Shown here in pieces: positions 1 to 10,348 of a DNA stretch of 64,000 nucleotides. The translations under genes were made by a program, and so were the position numbers. The stretch is taken from NCBI GenBank assembly GCA_002762985.1, contig PCXZ01000016.1:42088-106087 (forward strand), written 5' to 3'. The stretch comes from Candidatus Woesearchaeota archaeon CG10_big_fil_rev_8_21_14_0_10_44_13 (lineage in GTDB: Archaea; Nanobdellota; Nanobdellia; Woesearchaeales; UBA12501). Under the pieces are notes generated by a model. That model was given only the letters and a program-made list of their open reading frames with translations, ran no database searches and was not told the origin of the DNA. Numbering within the stretch: the first letter of the stretch is position 1; the number at the start of each line of letters is the position of its first letter.

Positions 1-2
1 GG

Positions 3-530
3 CTTGCTTTCAGGCTGGAGAAGAAAGAGTTCCAGGCAATCCCAGGATTAGGGATGGCTTATCATTATTTCTCAGGGGGAGACAAGGACATGCACTCATT
101 GCTTGTCACAAACGGAGGAGTCTATGACATAAAGTGGAGCGAGTTCTTCTCCATGGGGATAGATTACAGGCTCAGGATGATAGGGGATGAGACATCAGAC
201 AAAGACCCGAGCAAGGCAGACGACGGCTTCAAGACAGAGCTCACACTGCACCAGATAGGATTGCAGATGATGTTCGGCAAGAGGAGAGTTGTAGGGTTTG
301 ACGGATCATACATAATCTCAGGAGATTACAGCGAGAGCGGCGTAGGCAATCTAAGGGACCTGGAAGGCAGCGTCACTGGATTCGATCTTGGCCTTATGGG
401 AAGAGTCCCTACAAGATGGGGAGGATTAGGCGTAAGGGCAGGATATGGCCAGAGAAACACCTCATTCAACAATAGCCAGGGCAAGAAGGAAGAGAGCTTT
501 GGCAGCGCAGGTGTTTTTGTCCAATTTTAA
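3..530 (+). CDS. C-terminal part of a beta-barrel-like (outer-membrane-protein-like) protein, truncated by window start
   Basis: Frame is open from base 3 (LAFRLEKKEFQAIPGLG-MAYHYF...). Alternating hydrophobic/polar beta-strand pattern, Gly/aromatic rich, ends in an aromatic residue (...SFGSAGVFVQF*). The listed Met at 54 is probably internal. Confidence 0.55.
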   Translation, partial: LAFRLEKKEFQAIPGLGMAYHYFSGGDKDMHSLLVTNGGVYDIKWSEFFSMGIDYRLRMIGDETSDKDPSKADDGFKTELTLHQIGLQMMFGKRRVVGFDGSYIISGDYSESGVGNLRDLEGSVTGFDLGLMGRVPTRWGGLGVRAGYGQRNTSFNNSQGKKEESFGSAGVFVQF

Positions 531-660
531 CGATTTTAATTTACAATTTAATAAGGCTTACAGTCATTTTTGATTGTGCTTATTTCGGCAAAAGGGTGGT
601 GAAAAGAGCTTATTTATGGGAAAAGGCTGTTAAAAAGGCTTATTTTCCTTCAAAAAAAGA

Positions 661-730
661 GATGGAACGGTTTGGAACAGCGAAAATTGCTGTGCGGGGC
701 CATCCTGCACTAAGACATCATTGTTCCATC
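661..730 (+). ncRNA. Candidate structured leader/ncRNA upstream of the giant gene
   Basis: GATGGAAC (661-668) pairs with GTTCCATC (723-730), enclosing two arms: ACAGC/GCTGT and GCGGG/CCTGC. Confidence 0.3.
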
Positions 731-873
731 AATAATGTATTAATAAATAAGGCATTATTGGTATAAATTAGTATAATTTCATGCGGGGTACATGTGGGTG
801 TGTATTCCAATATCAGGCAGATTATCATTGAAATACATTGGAAATATCCATTGAAATCCGATATCGGGGTGTT

Positions 874-3800
874 ATGAGGATGAATAAAAAGTCAGGAAAA
901 AGTGCATTTTTCACCGTTTTGTTAGTTTCTTTGCTAGTCTTTGCAGCTACAAGCGCAATCTTTGCAAGCGCATCTTCTGTCTACATCACGCCTAAACCCA
1001 CTTTAGACAGCGACAACATAGTCTGCCACGCAACAGGCGGATGCGCAGGATACCACTACATCTACTGGTACAGGAACTCAAACTTCGCAGGATCAGTTCT
1101 TACTAATGCCGCTTCTGTGATTGATGCTTCTCTCACAGCAGCAGGCGACACATGGGCATGCCAGGCATTCGATTACTGCAGCGGAAATTTCATAGGCCAG
1201 GATTCGACAGTTGTACAGGCAAACCCTGTGACAAACACTGCTCCTGTCATCTCGCCTAACATCCCTAATGTCAATCTTTCTGAAAATTCCGGATTCAATA
1301 ACGATGTCCTTGATCTCTGGGTATATGTAACAGATTCACAGTCAGCTGACAATCTTCTTTCATATGTGATAATCTCAGAAACAAACACAGGCATTGTTGA
1401 CTGCACAATAGACCAGAACAGGTATATTGACTGCACTGTACAGCCTAATATGGTGGGATATTCTGATGTGAGGGTGAGGATAACAGATCCTCAGGGAGCC
1501 TTTGCAGAAGATGTCTTCAGCGTCATTGTTTCTCCTATGAACCAGCTGCCTGTAGTGGTCATCGTATCACCTATATCATATCAGCAGTTCGCATTGTGCG
1601 AGAACATAACCCTCTATGTCAATGCAAGCGACAATGACGGCAGCATACAGAGCATAGTTTGGACTATTGACGGAATCATATATAATGGCAATAATATAAC
1701 CTTGAGGGCAGTAGACCTCGGTGTAGGGACTCATCTCGGTTCAGTCGTCGTGACAGACAATGTGGGCGGATCAACAACATTAAACATCAATTTCACAATC
1801 CTCACGCATACGAATCCAGTAGTTGCGATCACACAGCCCATAAACACGCCTGATCCTCTCATATTATACAATTTTGCCCAGGGCACAATGATGACATTCG
1901 ATGCATTGGCATCGCCCACAGACACATGCTCGCCTTATGCGGGATTCCAATATATATGGAGAGAGAACGGCGTAAGCATAGTATCAGATGACCAGACATT
2001 CAGCCTCAACAATCTCACTCTTGGCACACATAATATAACTGTATATGCGACTGACGGGATAGGGGGAGAGGCTTCAGCATCGATCAATATAAACATAACG
2101 CAGCAGCCGAACACCTGCCCGACTGTCCAGATATTGGCCCCAGCAAGCACAGACATCTTCGCTGATCCATGCCAGCAGATAAACTTCAGCTCAAGCGCAG
2201 CAGATGCTGACGGCAGCATAAACTCATTATCATGGATATACAGCAGCAGCATAATCAACACGCAGTCAAATTTCTCATTATTGGCAAGCTATTTCGGAGT
2301 CGGCACGCACACTGTCGCTTTCAGCGCAACAGACAACAGCGGCTGCTCGGCAAATACAAGCGTATCATTCAATGTAGCCCCGCATCAGAACCCCACATGC
2401 ACGATAACAATGCCGATAAATGATCCTGACCCCGCGACATACTTCACATACCCTGAAAATTCCCCGATCACATTCACTGCATCAGCAGCAGCAAATGATG
2501 CATGCGTTCCGCAGTCCTACTCATGGATATGGAGGGACAACAGCATACCTATAGTGACTGACTCAAGCTCATTCACATTGGACAACCTCAGCCTCGGACC
2601 GCACAACATGACTGTCTATGCGACAGACGGTTTCGGCGGAGAATGCTACGACACCATATTGATAAACATATCAGACACGAATCTTCCTCCTGTAGCTACA
2701 ATACTCACTCCTTTCAATGACCAGCTATTCGTAAGGGAATGCGAGCTTATCACTTTCACATCAGATGTATATGACCAGAACGCAGGCGGATCGATAAACA
2801 GCCTGGTATGGCAGTGGAACGGGATCACGCTGAGCCAGCAGGAGGACTTCACGGTCAATGCGAGCACGTTCAACTTCGGCAATAATACAGTGACTCTTAC
2901 AGTGACAGACAATGAAGGCGTTCCTGCATCAGACTCTGTGACATTCAATGTTGTTGCGCATTCACAGCCCGCAGTAATAATCGTCTCGCCAGGAAATGGC
3001 TCAGTCTATATTGAAGGCTCGCCGGTGACTTTCTCTGCACAGGCAAACCCTACAGACGCATGCCAGGCAAACTATGACTGGATATGGACCAACAACCAGA
3101 ATCCCTGGATATCAGGAGAGCAGACATTCACATTGAGCAATCTTTCAGCAGGCCTGCACGAGATAAGGGCTTATGCATATGACCAGTTCGGCCAGTCAAA
3201 TTACAGCAGGATATTCATAAACATAACAGATGTGCCTAACATCCCTCCGGCCATAACATCAATAGTATGCCTCAATTCGACAGGCGGCCCAAGGATAAAG
3301 GAATGGGACCCCATAATATGCAATGCAGTTGCAGATGATCCTGACGGGATAATAACAAGCTGGATATGGAGCGTCAGTGGCCCAGGGACAAGCATAGGCC
3401 CGAACTCATCAACGAGCCAGTTCACAATACTTGAAGGATTGAACGACGGCAATTATACAGTAAGCCTGATGGTGCTCGACAACGGCACGCCTGTCCTTAG
3501 CGCAACGGATTTCATAGACATCCAGGTATTTGCGAACATCGCACCTGTTGTCGTGATAAGTTCCCCTGCAAACGATCCTCAGCAGAACATGGAGTTCTGC
3601 TCAATAAGCTTTGATGCAGCAGCATCAGACATCGACGGCTATATACTCCAGCCATGGGACGAGATATTCACATGGAATATCGCTATGGCAAACGGCACGA
3701 CAGCTTACCTAACTGATAACCATAATTTCACATATCTGGGGAGGCTGCCAGCAGGATACAATATGTTCACTGTATCTGTCACAGATGATGACGGAGCCAC

Positions 3801-6800
3801 AGGAACAGACACCGTTACAATAAACACTACTTCAAATATCCCTCCAACAGTCCAGATAATGCTGCCGATAACATTGCCTACATTCAATATAAGCGAAGGC
3901 AATAACATATCATTCAGCGCAGATATCGTGGATGGCGACCAGGATGACTGCTCCAGCTGCACATTTAATGATTATAACTGGGCCTGGTTTGATGAGTATA
4001 ACGGAGTCACGACCCAGATCTCAACACAGAGATTATTCAATCTTATAAGGCCGGGAATAGGCATCCACAGGATAACTGTCACAGGGACTGACTGCTATGG
4101 CGCTTCAAACATAGACACCATCACAGTGAATGTGACAGAAGTGCCGAACAATCCTCCTGTTGTCACAATCTCACAGCCTGCAGATGCTGCAGTCGATTAT
4201 TATATAGACCACTGCGAGAATGTCCCGTTCAATGCTACTGCAATTGATCCTGACGGAGACAACATAAACGCATGGATGTGGAATTATGAGACTCTTGCAG
4301 GAGTGCAGACAATGACAGTGCCTTCATTCACAGTCAATGCGATGAATTTCTCAATAGGCAACCACACAGCTTATGCTTATGCATTCGACAACCAGACTCC
4401 TCCCGGACTTGGATCTGACTCGATAACTTTCCAGATAAGGGAGCACTCAAATCCCCTAGCGGCAATAAGCTCGCCTCTTAACGGGACGCAATGGTTCATA
4501 GGGACGCCGATAAATTTCAGCGGCAATGGGATAACCACAGACAGGTGCAATGCCAATACATTCTCATGGATATGGACAGAAGACGGCAACATAATGAGCA
4601 CAAGCCAGGATTTCAGCTCGTACGCATTATCACTTGGATGGCATAAGGTGACCTTGTTCATAACAGACCAGTACGGCCATTCAAACTCGACATCAATATA
4701 CATCAACATAACAGAAGTGCCAAACGCAGACCCGATAGTCACAATAACATCACCGGTCGATTCTGCAGCAGGCTATTATATAGACCATTGCGACAATATA
4801 CCTTTCAATGCCACTGCAATCGATCCTGACGGAGATGACATCTCTGCATGGATGTGGAACTATGAGACTATGCTTGGGCTGCAGACAAGGACAATACCTT
4901 ATTTCACTGTCCCGGCCATTGAATTCTCAATAGGCAACCACACGGCAAATGTATATGCATTCGACAACAGGACAACGCCTGGCATGGGCACAGATTCCAT
5001 CACATTCAATGTGATCGAGCATACTAATCCTGTCGTCTCGATAGTCCAGCCCCTGAACGGCACATCATGGCTGTTGGGATCGCCTGTCAATTTCACGGCA
5101 TCAGCTTCTGCGACAGACAGGTGCAATGCATCGCAGTTCTCATGGATATGGACAGAGAACGGCAATCCTATGGGCTCACAGCAGAGCTTCACTACAAGCA
5201 CGCTCACAAGAGGATGGCACAAGGTCAATGTTTTCGTGACAGACCAGTACGGCCATTCAAACTCGACATTCGTATGGCTGAACATAACAGAGCTGGTCAA
5301 CATGCCTCCTGTGATCAGTGGCATAACATGCTATAACATGACGAACAACACGCCGATCATGGAGTTCGAGAACTTCTACTGCTTCGCAAACGCTTTCGAC
5401 ACAGACGGAAATATCATATCATGGATATGGGACATAGACGGCGACGGAGTGAATCCTCAGCCGGCGACAGATACATTCGTGGCTCCAGTGACCCTGGCGA
5501 ACGGCACATACAACCTGAGCCTGACTGTCGTTGACAATGGGACAACAACGCCTCCATTGAGCACAACATACTCAATACCTCTTGTCATAGCAAACAACAG
5601 GCCGAATGTAACATTGACGCCTGCAAACCAGAGCGGAAATGAGCCTTACAATGCAGTATTCACATGCTCTGTATCAGGAGGCAATAAGCCTTACATATAC
5701 TCGTTCAACTTCGGCAATGGAGTCACCGATGTGCTGCCTTCAGGGAACACAACCTCTGCAATATTCAATATAACCTATGTGCAGAACGGCACTTACACAG
5801 TCTCATGCAATATCACTGATATGGATGGTGATATAGGATTCGCGACAGGGACAGTGACGATAGGAGACACATTGCCTGCAGCAAACTTCAATTTCACGCC
5901 TTCACCTGCATACGAGAACCAGACAATCACATTCACAGACCTGAGCACGTGGACAAATGATCCCATAGTGTCATGGTTCTGGGACTTCGGAGACGGAACG
6001 AACACCACCTCATCTGTCCCTACAAATCCGACGCACAGGTATGCGCAGGAAAATCCAGTAGGGGCGCCAATAGGTTCATACACTGTTACATTGACTGTGG
6101 TTGATTCTGACGGCTCCATAAGCACATTCACGCAGACAGTCAATGTGCTCGATACTGTTCCTCAGGCATGGATAACAGCGCCCGCAACAGCAGTAGAAGG
6201 GACAAACGTCACATTCGTAGGATTCGGGCTGGCTTATGATTCACCTTCCCTCAATTACTCATGGAACTTCGGAGATGGAGGAGTTGCGACAGGAAATGTA
6301 GTCGGACATGTATTCGCACAGCAGGCGAACAGGACAGTGAGCCTTACTGTGACAGACAATGACGGCTCTCCTACAACAGTGACCCACACTATCATAATCA
6401 CAGACACTGTGCCTACAGCAAATGCAGGCCCAGACCAGACGGTTTCAGAGTGCAGCGCAGTGCAGTTCAATGGAAGCCTAAGCACAGGCTATGATCAGCC
6501 TTTGACATACGGCTGGGATTTCGGCAATGGTGATTTCGGCTCAGGGGCAGCGCCTCTATATGCAGGATACGCCACACAGGGAACCTATCTTGTGAATCTC
6601 ACAGTGACTGACCTTGGTCTTAGCGCAGCTTCAGACACCTTGACAGTTACAGTGCTTGACACACAGCCTATAGCAAATGCAGGCTCATCACAGATAGTCA
6701 ATGAAGGACAGCTTGTGAACTTTGATGCATCTGCAACCATAGTCAATTCATGCGATGGTCCTCTGACCTATATATGGTATTTCGGAGACGGTTCGAACAC

Positions 6801-9800
6801 ATCAGGCATCACAACAACACACACTTATAATACAACTGGAGACCAGACATTCACAGTGACGCTTGTCGTCAATGACACCGACGGAAGCACAGACAATGCG
6901 ACAATAACAATATTCGTGAATGACCTTGATCCTGTGATAACATCATTCACAGCAGCGCCTAACCCGGTAAATGAGAGCAGCCAGGTGAGCTTCAGCGTGA
7001 TCGCAGCAGATAATGCCCCTTATGACAGGATAGCAAACTATGCATGGAACTTCGGCGATGGAAGCGCCATACAGATGGGAGCAGCGCTCACTAATCCAGT
7101 CCATACATATGCTGACAATGGCACATATAATGTCACAGTGACCGTTTCAGACGAGGATTCAAGCACTATCCAGTCGATGCTTATCAATGTCCTGAATGTT
7201 GCGCCTACAGTGGCTATCCTCGGAGCGCCTTACACATGCATGCAGGGAACCACATTGTATCCTGTCTCAGCAGCAACTGATCCGGCAGGAGCATATGATC
7301 CATTGACTTATGCATGGGATTACGATTATGATAATATCACTTTTGATACAAACTCGACACTGCAGCTGCCTGCGCTATTATGCGACATGCCTGTGGGGAT
7401 CTATGCTCTAGCAGTAAGGGCATATGACGGCGACGGCGGCATGGGCCAGGCTACAGCCATCCTGAATATCACCACATCAGCGATCAACAATCCGCCGCAG
7501 TTCACGCCTGCATTGATGGGCCAGTTCGTGGATGTGAACGCCACACTGATGTATGATATCAATGCGACTGATCCTGACGGAGATGCAATAAACTTCACAG
7601 TCGATGCGCCTTATTCAATCGTTCCATCAGGCATATTTGGAGGATTATTCACATTCGTGCCGACAAACGCAACAAACTACACAGTCAATGTGACGATCTG
7701 CGATGATTCAGGGTTCACGAACGCATGCACGAACGGCACATTCGTGATCTATGCAGGGATAACAAACCTTCCTCCGATAGCATCATTCATAGCTGCGCCT
7801 TCATCACAGAATGAGGGAAGCATAATAACATTCGATGCTTCTGCTTCAACAGACCCTGTAGGGACAATAACAACCTACACATGGAACTTCGGCGACGGCA
7901 ACACAGGCGCAGGCCAGGTGATAAACCACACTTATACAGACAACGGCATCTTCACAGTAAACCTCACTGTGACGGATAATGGCGGCCTGTCAAACTCGAC
8001 GACAAGCACAGTCACGATATTCAATGTGGCGCCTGCTGCTTCAATAATCGGCGGCGGAGTCACAGTGAATGAAGGTTCGACAGTCTCATTGAGCAGCACA
8101 GTCTCTGATGCAGGAACAAACGACACATTCACATATGAATGGGATCTTGGCACAGGAACATTTGTCGCAGGAAGCTCAACTGCAGTTTTCAATGCAACAA
8201 ATAACATAGGAAGCCCGTTCACTATAAAGATAAGGGTGACAGATGATGATCTTGTACCGGTGATAAACACAACCATGATAACAGTCAATAACCTGCCTCC
8301 GACTGCAGTATGCTACGGACCATACACCGGAACAGAGGGCATCGCAGCTTTATTCAATGGCAATGCGACAGATCCAGGAGCATTCGACACATTCACATAT
8401 GAGTGGGACATGAGCTATAATGGCTCGGGATTCGCATTGGACTCTTCACTCCAGAACCCATCATGGATATATACTGACAACTTCGCAGGGACTGTCGCTC
8501 TGAGGGTAAGGGACAACAGCGGAGCATTGAGCGGCATCTGCACAGCAGCAGTGACGATAAGCAATGCAAATCCAGCAATACTTTCAGTCACACCATCACC
8601 GAACCCTGTCGATGAGGGAAGCAGCTCGACAATTACAGTCATAGCAACAGATGTCCCGGCAGACCAGGGCACATTATTGTATGATTATGACTGCAATGGC
8701 GACGGCACTTATGAGGTGCAGAACATCTCGCTGAACAATTATGCCTGCAGTTTCAATGACAACCCGGGCAACACAGTCAATGTCAGGGTTAAAGACAAGG
8801 ACGGCGGCATCGCACTGGGTTCGACAGCAGTCATTGTGAACAATGTGGCTCCGACTGCAAATGCAGGCGGGCCATACGCATGCACGCAGGGAACTCCGAT
8901 CAGCTTCAGCGGAAGCGCGACAGACCCTGCAGGAGCAGCAGACACGCTGTTCTTCGCATGGGATTATGACAATAATGGGGTTTACAATGATGCAGTAGGA
9001 CAGACACCGTTCTATCCATGCTCAGCTTCAGTCGGGCTCCACACAATAGGGCTGAATGTAAGCGATGGCGAAGGAGGATCAAGCACAGTTTCAACAACAG
9101 TCACGATATCAGCAGCACCGGTGAACAATGCCCCTGTATTCAATCCTGCTCTTGCAAACCAGAATGCAGTCGTGGGAGTGCCATTCACATACGACATAAA
9201 TGCGACTGATGTCGATGCAGGGCAAGTGTTGAACTATACTGACAATTCGGCTCTTTTCGACATAAACCTTGCAACTGGCATGATAAGCTTCACGCCTACA
9301 GCAGGACAGGAAGGAGTATATTCAATAATGATAACTGTCTGCGATAATTCCACTTTCGTGAACGCATGCACACCAGGATTGTTCACATTGACTATATCGG
9401 CTGTAGCAAACACACCTCCAACACTGACAGGACTGCCTGACCAGAGCTATCTGCAGGGTTCAGGACTGTATGACAATGTGATGGACTTGTGGACTTATGC
9501 AAATGATTTACAGGATACCTCAGGTACAATGGCCTACACAATAATCTCTCAGACAAACTCAGGACTTGTAAACTGTGTTGTTGATTCGAACAGGTACATT
9601 GACTGCACTACACCGGCAGGAACAGGATTTTCAGATGTAACAGTAAGGGTGACAGATACTGGGGGCTTATTTGCAGATGATATATTCAGAGTAAATGTAT
9701 CTGCATCATTACCTCCAAACGTCCCACCAACAGCAAACGCAGGCGCAGACCAGAGTGTCCTTGTGAACACGCCTGTGGCATTGAACGGAGCAGCCAGCAC

Positions 9801-10347
9801 AGATGACGGCTTGCCCAACCCGCCCGCTTCATTGACATACAGCTGGAGCCAGGTATCAGGCACGAGCGTCGTGATAACAGGATCAAACACAGCGGCTCCA
9901 ACTTTCACATCGCCTTCAGCGACATCAGCATTAGTGTTCAACATGACAGTCTATGACGGGCAGTATTATGCCTCTGATCTCGTCACAATCAATGTCTACA
10001 CTGTGACAGACTCAGTGCTGATAACAGGCCCGATATTCAAGAGCGTCCCTGGAGGAGCGACAATAACGACAACGCCTATGGGAAGCACATTCGATATAAG
10101 GCTGACAATAGATAACATGATAGACAGCACATTGACAGGAGTATCCTCGACAATAACGCTTCCTGCTGGCTTCAACATAACAAGCAACAGCGACGGCACG
10201 ACAAGCGCGACAATATCAAGGAACCTCGATCCAATGGGATCGATAACGATAAACTGGAGAGTGACTGCACCTATGACAGCAAACACTTATGCAATAAACA
10301 CCAATACTGCAGGAGTAGTCAAGACAAACAGCATACAAGTGATATAA
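874..10347 (+). CDS. Giant secreted PKD/Ig-like repeat protein (~3160 aa)
   Basis: Long ORF (track start 838; ATG 874 or 880 preceded by GGGGTG preferred). N-terminal signal peptide KSGKSAFFTVLLVSLLVFAATSAIFAS, many PKD-type motifs (WNFGDG, WDFGDG, YTVTLTVTDNDG), very dense N-x-S/T sequons. Confidence 0.93.
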   Translation: MRMNKKSGKSAFFTVLLVSLLVFAATSAIFASASSVYITPKPTLDSDNIVCHATGGCAGYHYIYWYRNSNFAGSVLTNAASVIDASLTAAGDTWACQAFDYCSGNFIGQDSTVVQANPVTNTAPVISPNIPNVNLSENSGFNNDVLDLWVYVTDSQSADNLLSYVIISETNTGIVDCTIDQNRYIDCTVQPNMVGYSDVRVRITDPQGAFAEDVFSVIVSPMNQLPVVVIVSPISYQQFALCENITLYVNASDNDGSIQSIVWTIDGIIYNGNNITLRAVDLGVGTHLGSVVVTDNVGGSTTLNINFTILTHTNPVVAITQPINTPDPLILYNFAQGTMMTFDALASPTDTCSPYAGFQYIWRENGVSIVSDDQTFSLNNLTLGTHNITVYATDGIGGEASASININITQQPNTCPTVQILAPASTDIFADPCQQINFSSSAADADGSINSLSWIYSSSIINTQSNFSLLASYFGVGTHTVAFSATDNSGCSANTSVSFNVAPHQNPTCTITMPINDPDPATYFTYPENSPITFTASAAANDACVPQSYSWIWRDNSIPIVTDSSSFTLDNLSLGPHNMTVYATDGFGGECYDTILINISDTNLPPVATILTPFNDQLFVRECELITFTSDVYDQNAGGSINSLVWQWNGITLSQQEDFTVNASTFNFGNNTVTLTVTDNEGVPASDSVTFNVVAHSQPAVIIVSPGNGSVYIEGSPVTFSAQANPTDACQANYDWIWTNNQNPWISGEQTFTLSNLSAGLHEIRAYAYDQFGQSNYSRIFINITDVPNIPPAITSIVCLNSTGGPRIKEWDPIICNAVADDPDGIITSWIWSVSGPGTSIGPNSSTSQFTILEGLNDGNYTVSLMVLDNGTPVLSATDFIDIQVFANIAPVVVISSPANDPQQNMEFCSISFDAAASDIDGYILQPWDEIFTWNIAMANGTTAYLTDNHNFTYLGRLPAGYNMFTVSVTDDDGATGTDTVTINTTSNIPPTVQIMLPITLPTFNISEGNNISFSADIVDGDQDDCSSCTFNDYNWAWFDEYNGVTTQISTQRLFNLIRPGIGIHRITVTGTDCYGASNIDTITVNVTEVPNNPPVVTISQPADAAVDYYIDHCENVPFNATAIDPDGDNINAWMWNYETLAGVQTMTVPSFTVNAMNFSIGNHTAYAYAFDNQTPPGLGSDSITFQIREHSNPLAAISSPLNGTQWFIGTPINFSGNGITTDRCNANTFSWIWTEDGNIMSTSQDFSSYALSLGWHKVTLFITDQYGHSNSTSIYINITEVPNADPIVTITSPVDSAAGYYIDHCDNIPFNATAIDPDGDDISAWMWNYETMLGLQTRTIPYFTVPAIEFSIGNHTANVYAFDNRTTPGMGTDSITFNVIEHTNPVVSIVQPLNGTSWLLGSPVNFTASASATDRCNASQFSWIWTENGNPMGSQQSFTTSTLTRGWHKVNVFVTDQYGHSNSTFVWLNITELVNMPPVISGITCYNMTNNTPIMEFENFYCFANAFDTDGNIISWIWDIDGDGVNPQPATDTFVAPVTLANGTYNLSLTVVDNGTTTPPLSTTYSIPLVIANNRPNVTLTPANQSGNEPYNAVFTCSVSGGNKPYIYSFNFGNGVTDVLPSGNTTSAIFNITYVQNGTYTVSCNITDMDGDIGFATGTVTIGDTLPAANFNFTPSPAYENQTITFTDLSTWTNDPIVSWFWDFGDGTNTTSSVPTNPTHRYAQENPVGAPIGSYTVTLTVVDSDGSISTFTQTVNVLDTVPQAWITAPATAVEGTNVTFVGFGLAYDSPSLNYSWNFGDGGVATGNVVGHVFAQQANRTVSLTVTDNDGSPTTVTHTIIITDTVPTANAGPDQTVSECSAVQFNGSLSTGYDQPLTYGWDFGNGDFGSGAAPLYAGYATQGTYLVNLTVTDLGLSAASDTLTVTVLDTQPIANAGSSQIVNEGQLVNFDASATIVNSCDGPLTYIWYFGDGSNTSGITTTHTYNTTGDQTFTVTLVVNDTDGSTDNATITIFVNDLDPVITSFTAAPNPVNESSQVSFSVIAADNAPYDRIANYAWNFGDGSAIQMGAALTNPVHTYADNGTYNVTVTVSDEDSSTIQSMLINVLNVAPTVAILGAPYTCMQGTTLYPVSAATDPAGAYDPLTYAWDYDYDNITFDTNSTLQLPALLCDMPVGIYALAVRAYDGDGGMGQATAILNITTSAINNPPQFTPALMGQFVDVNATLMYDINATDPDGDAINFTVDAPYSIVPSGIFGGLFTFVPTNATNYTVNVTICDDSGFTNACTNGTFVIYAGITNLPPIASFIAAPSSQNEGSIITFDASASTDPVGTITTYTWNFGDGNTGAGQVINHTYTDNGIFTVNLTVTDNGGLSNSTTSTVTIFNVAPAASIIGGGVTVNEGSTVSLSSTVSDAGTNDTFTYEWDLGTGTFVAGSSTAVFNATNNIGSPFTIKIRVTDDDLVPVINTTMITVNNLPPTAVCYGPYTGTEGIAALFNGNATDPGAFDTFTYEWDMSYNGSGFALDSSLQNPSWIYTDNFAGTVALRVRDNSGALSGICTAAVTISNANPAILSVTPSPNPVDEGSSSTITVIATDVPADQGTLLYDYDCNGDGTYEVQNISLNNYACSFNDNPGNTVNVRVKDKDGGIALGSTAVIVNNVAPTANAGGPYACTQGTPISFSGSATDPAGAADTLFFAWDYDNNGVYNDAVGQTPFYPCSASVGLHTIGLNVSDGEGGSSTVSTTVTISAAPVNNAPVFNPALANQNAVVGVPFTYDINATDVDAGQVLNYTDNSALFDINLATGMISFTPTAGQEGVYSIMITVCDNSTFVNACTPGLFTLTISAVANTPPTLTGLPDQSYLQGSGLYDNVMDLWTYANDLQDTSGTMAYTIISQTNSGLVNCVVDSNRYIDCTTPAGTGFSDVTVRVTDTGGLFADDIFRVNVSASLPPNVPPTANAGADQSVLVNTPVALNGAASTDDGLPNPPASLTYSWSQVSGTSVVITGSNTAAPTFTSPSATSALVFNMTVYDGQYYASDLVTINVYTVTDSVLITGPIFKSVPGGATITTTPMGSTFDIRLTIDNMIDSTLTGVSSTITLPAGFNITSNSDGTTSATISRNLDPMGSITINWRVTAPMTANTYAINTNTAGVVKTNSIQVI
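4141..5292 (+). repeat. Tandem duplication of a 576-bp two-domain coding unit
   Basis: Unit 1 4141-4716 (VPNNPPVVTISQPADAAVDYYIDHC...) and unit 2 4717-5292 (VPNADPIVTITSPVDSAAGYYIDHC...) are same length and closely similar. Confidence 0.85.
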
Positions 10348-10348
10348 G

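Noticed and set aside
1173-10286. Many minus-strand and alternative-frame ORFs inside the PKD giant gene
   Set aside because: Repetitive antisense translations (VTVSPS..-type) track the sense repeats; no independent start signals.
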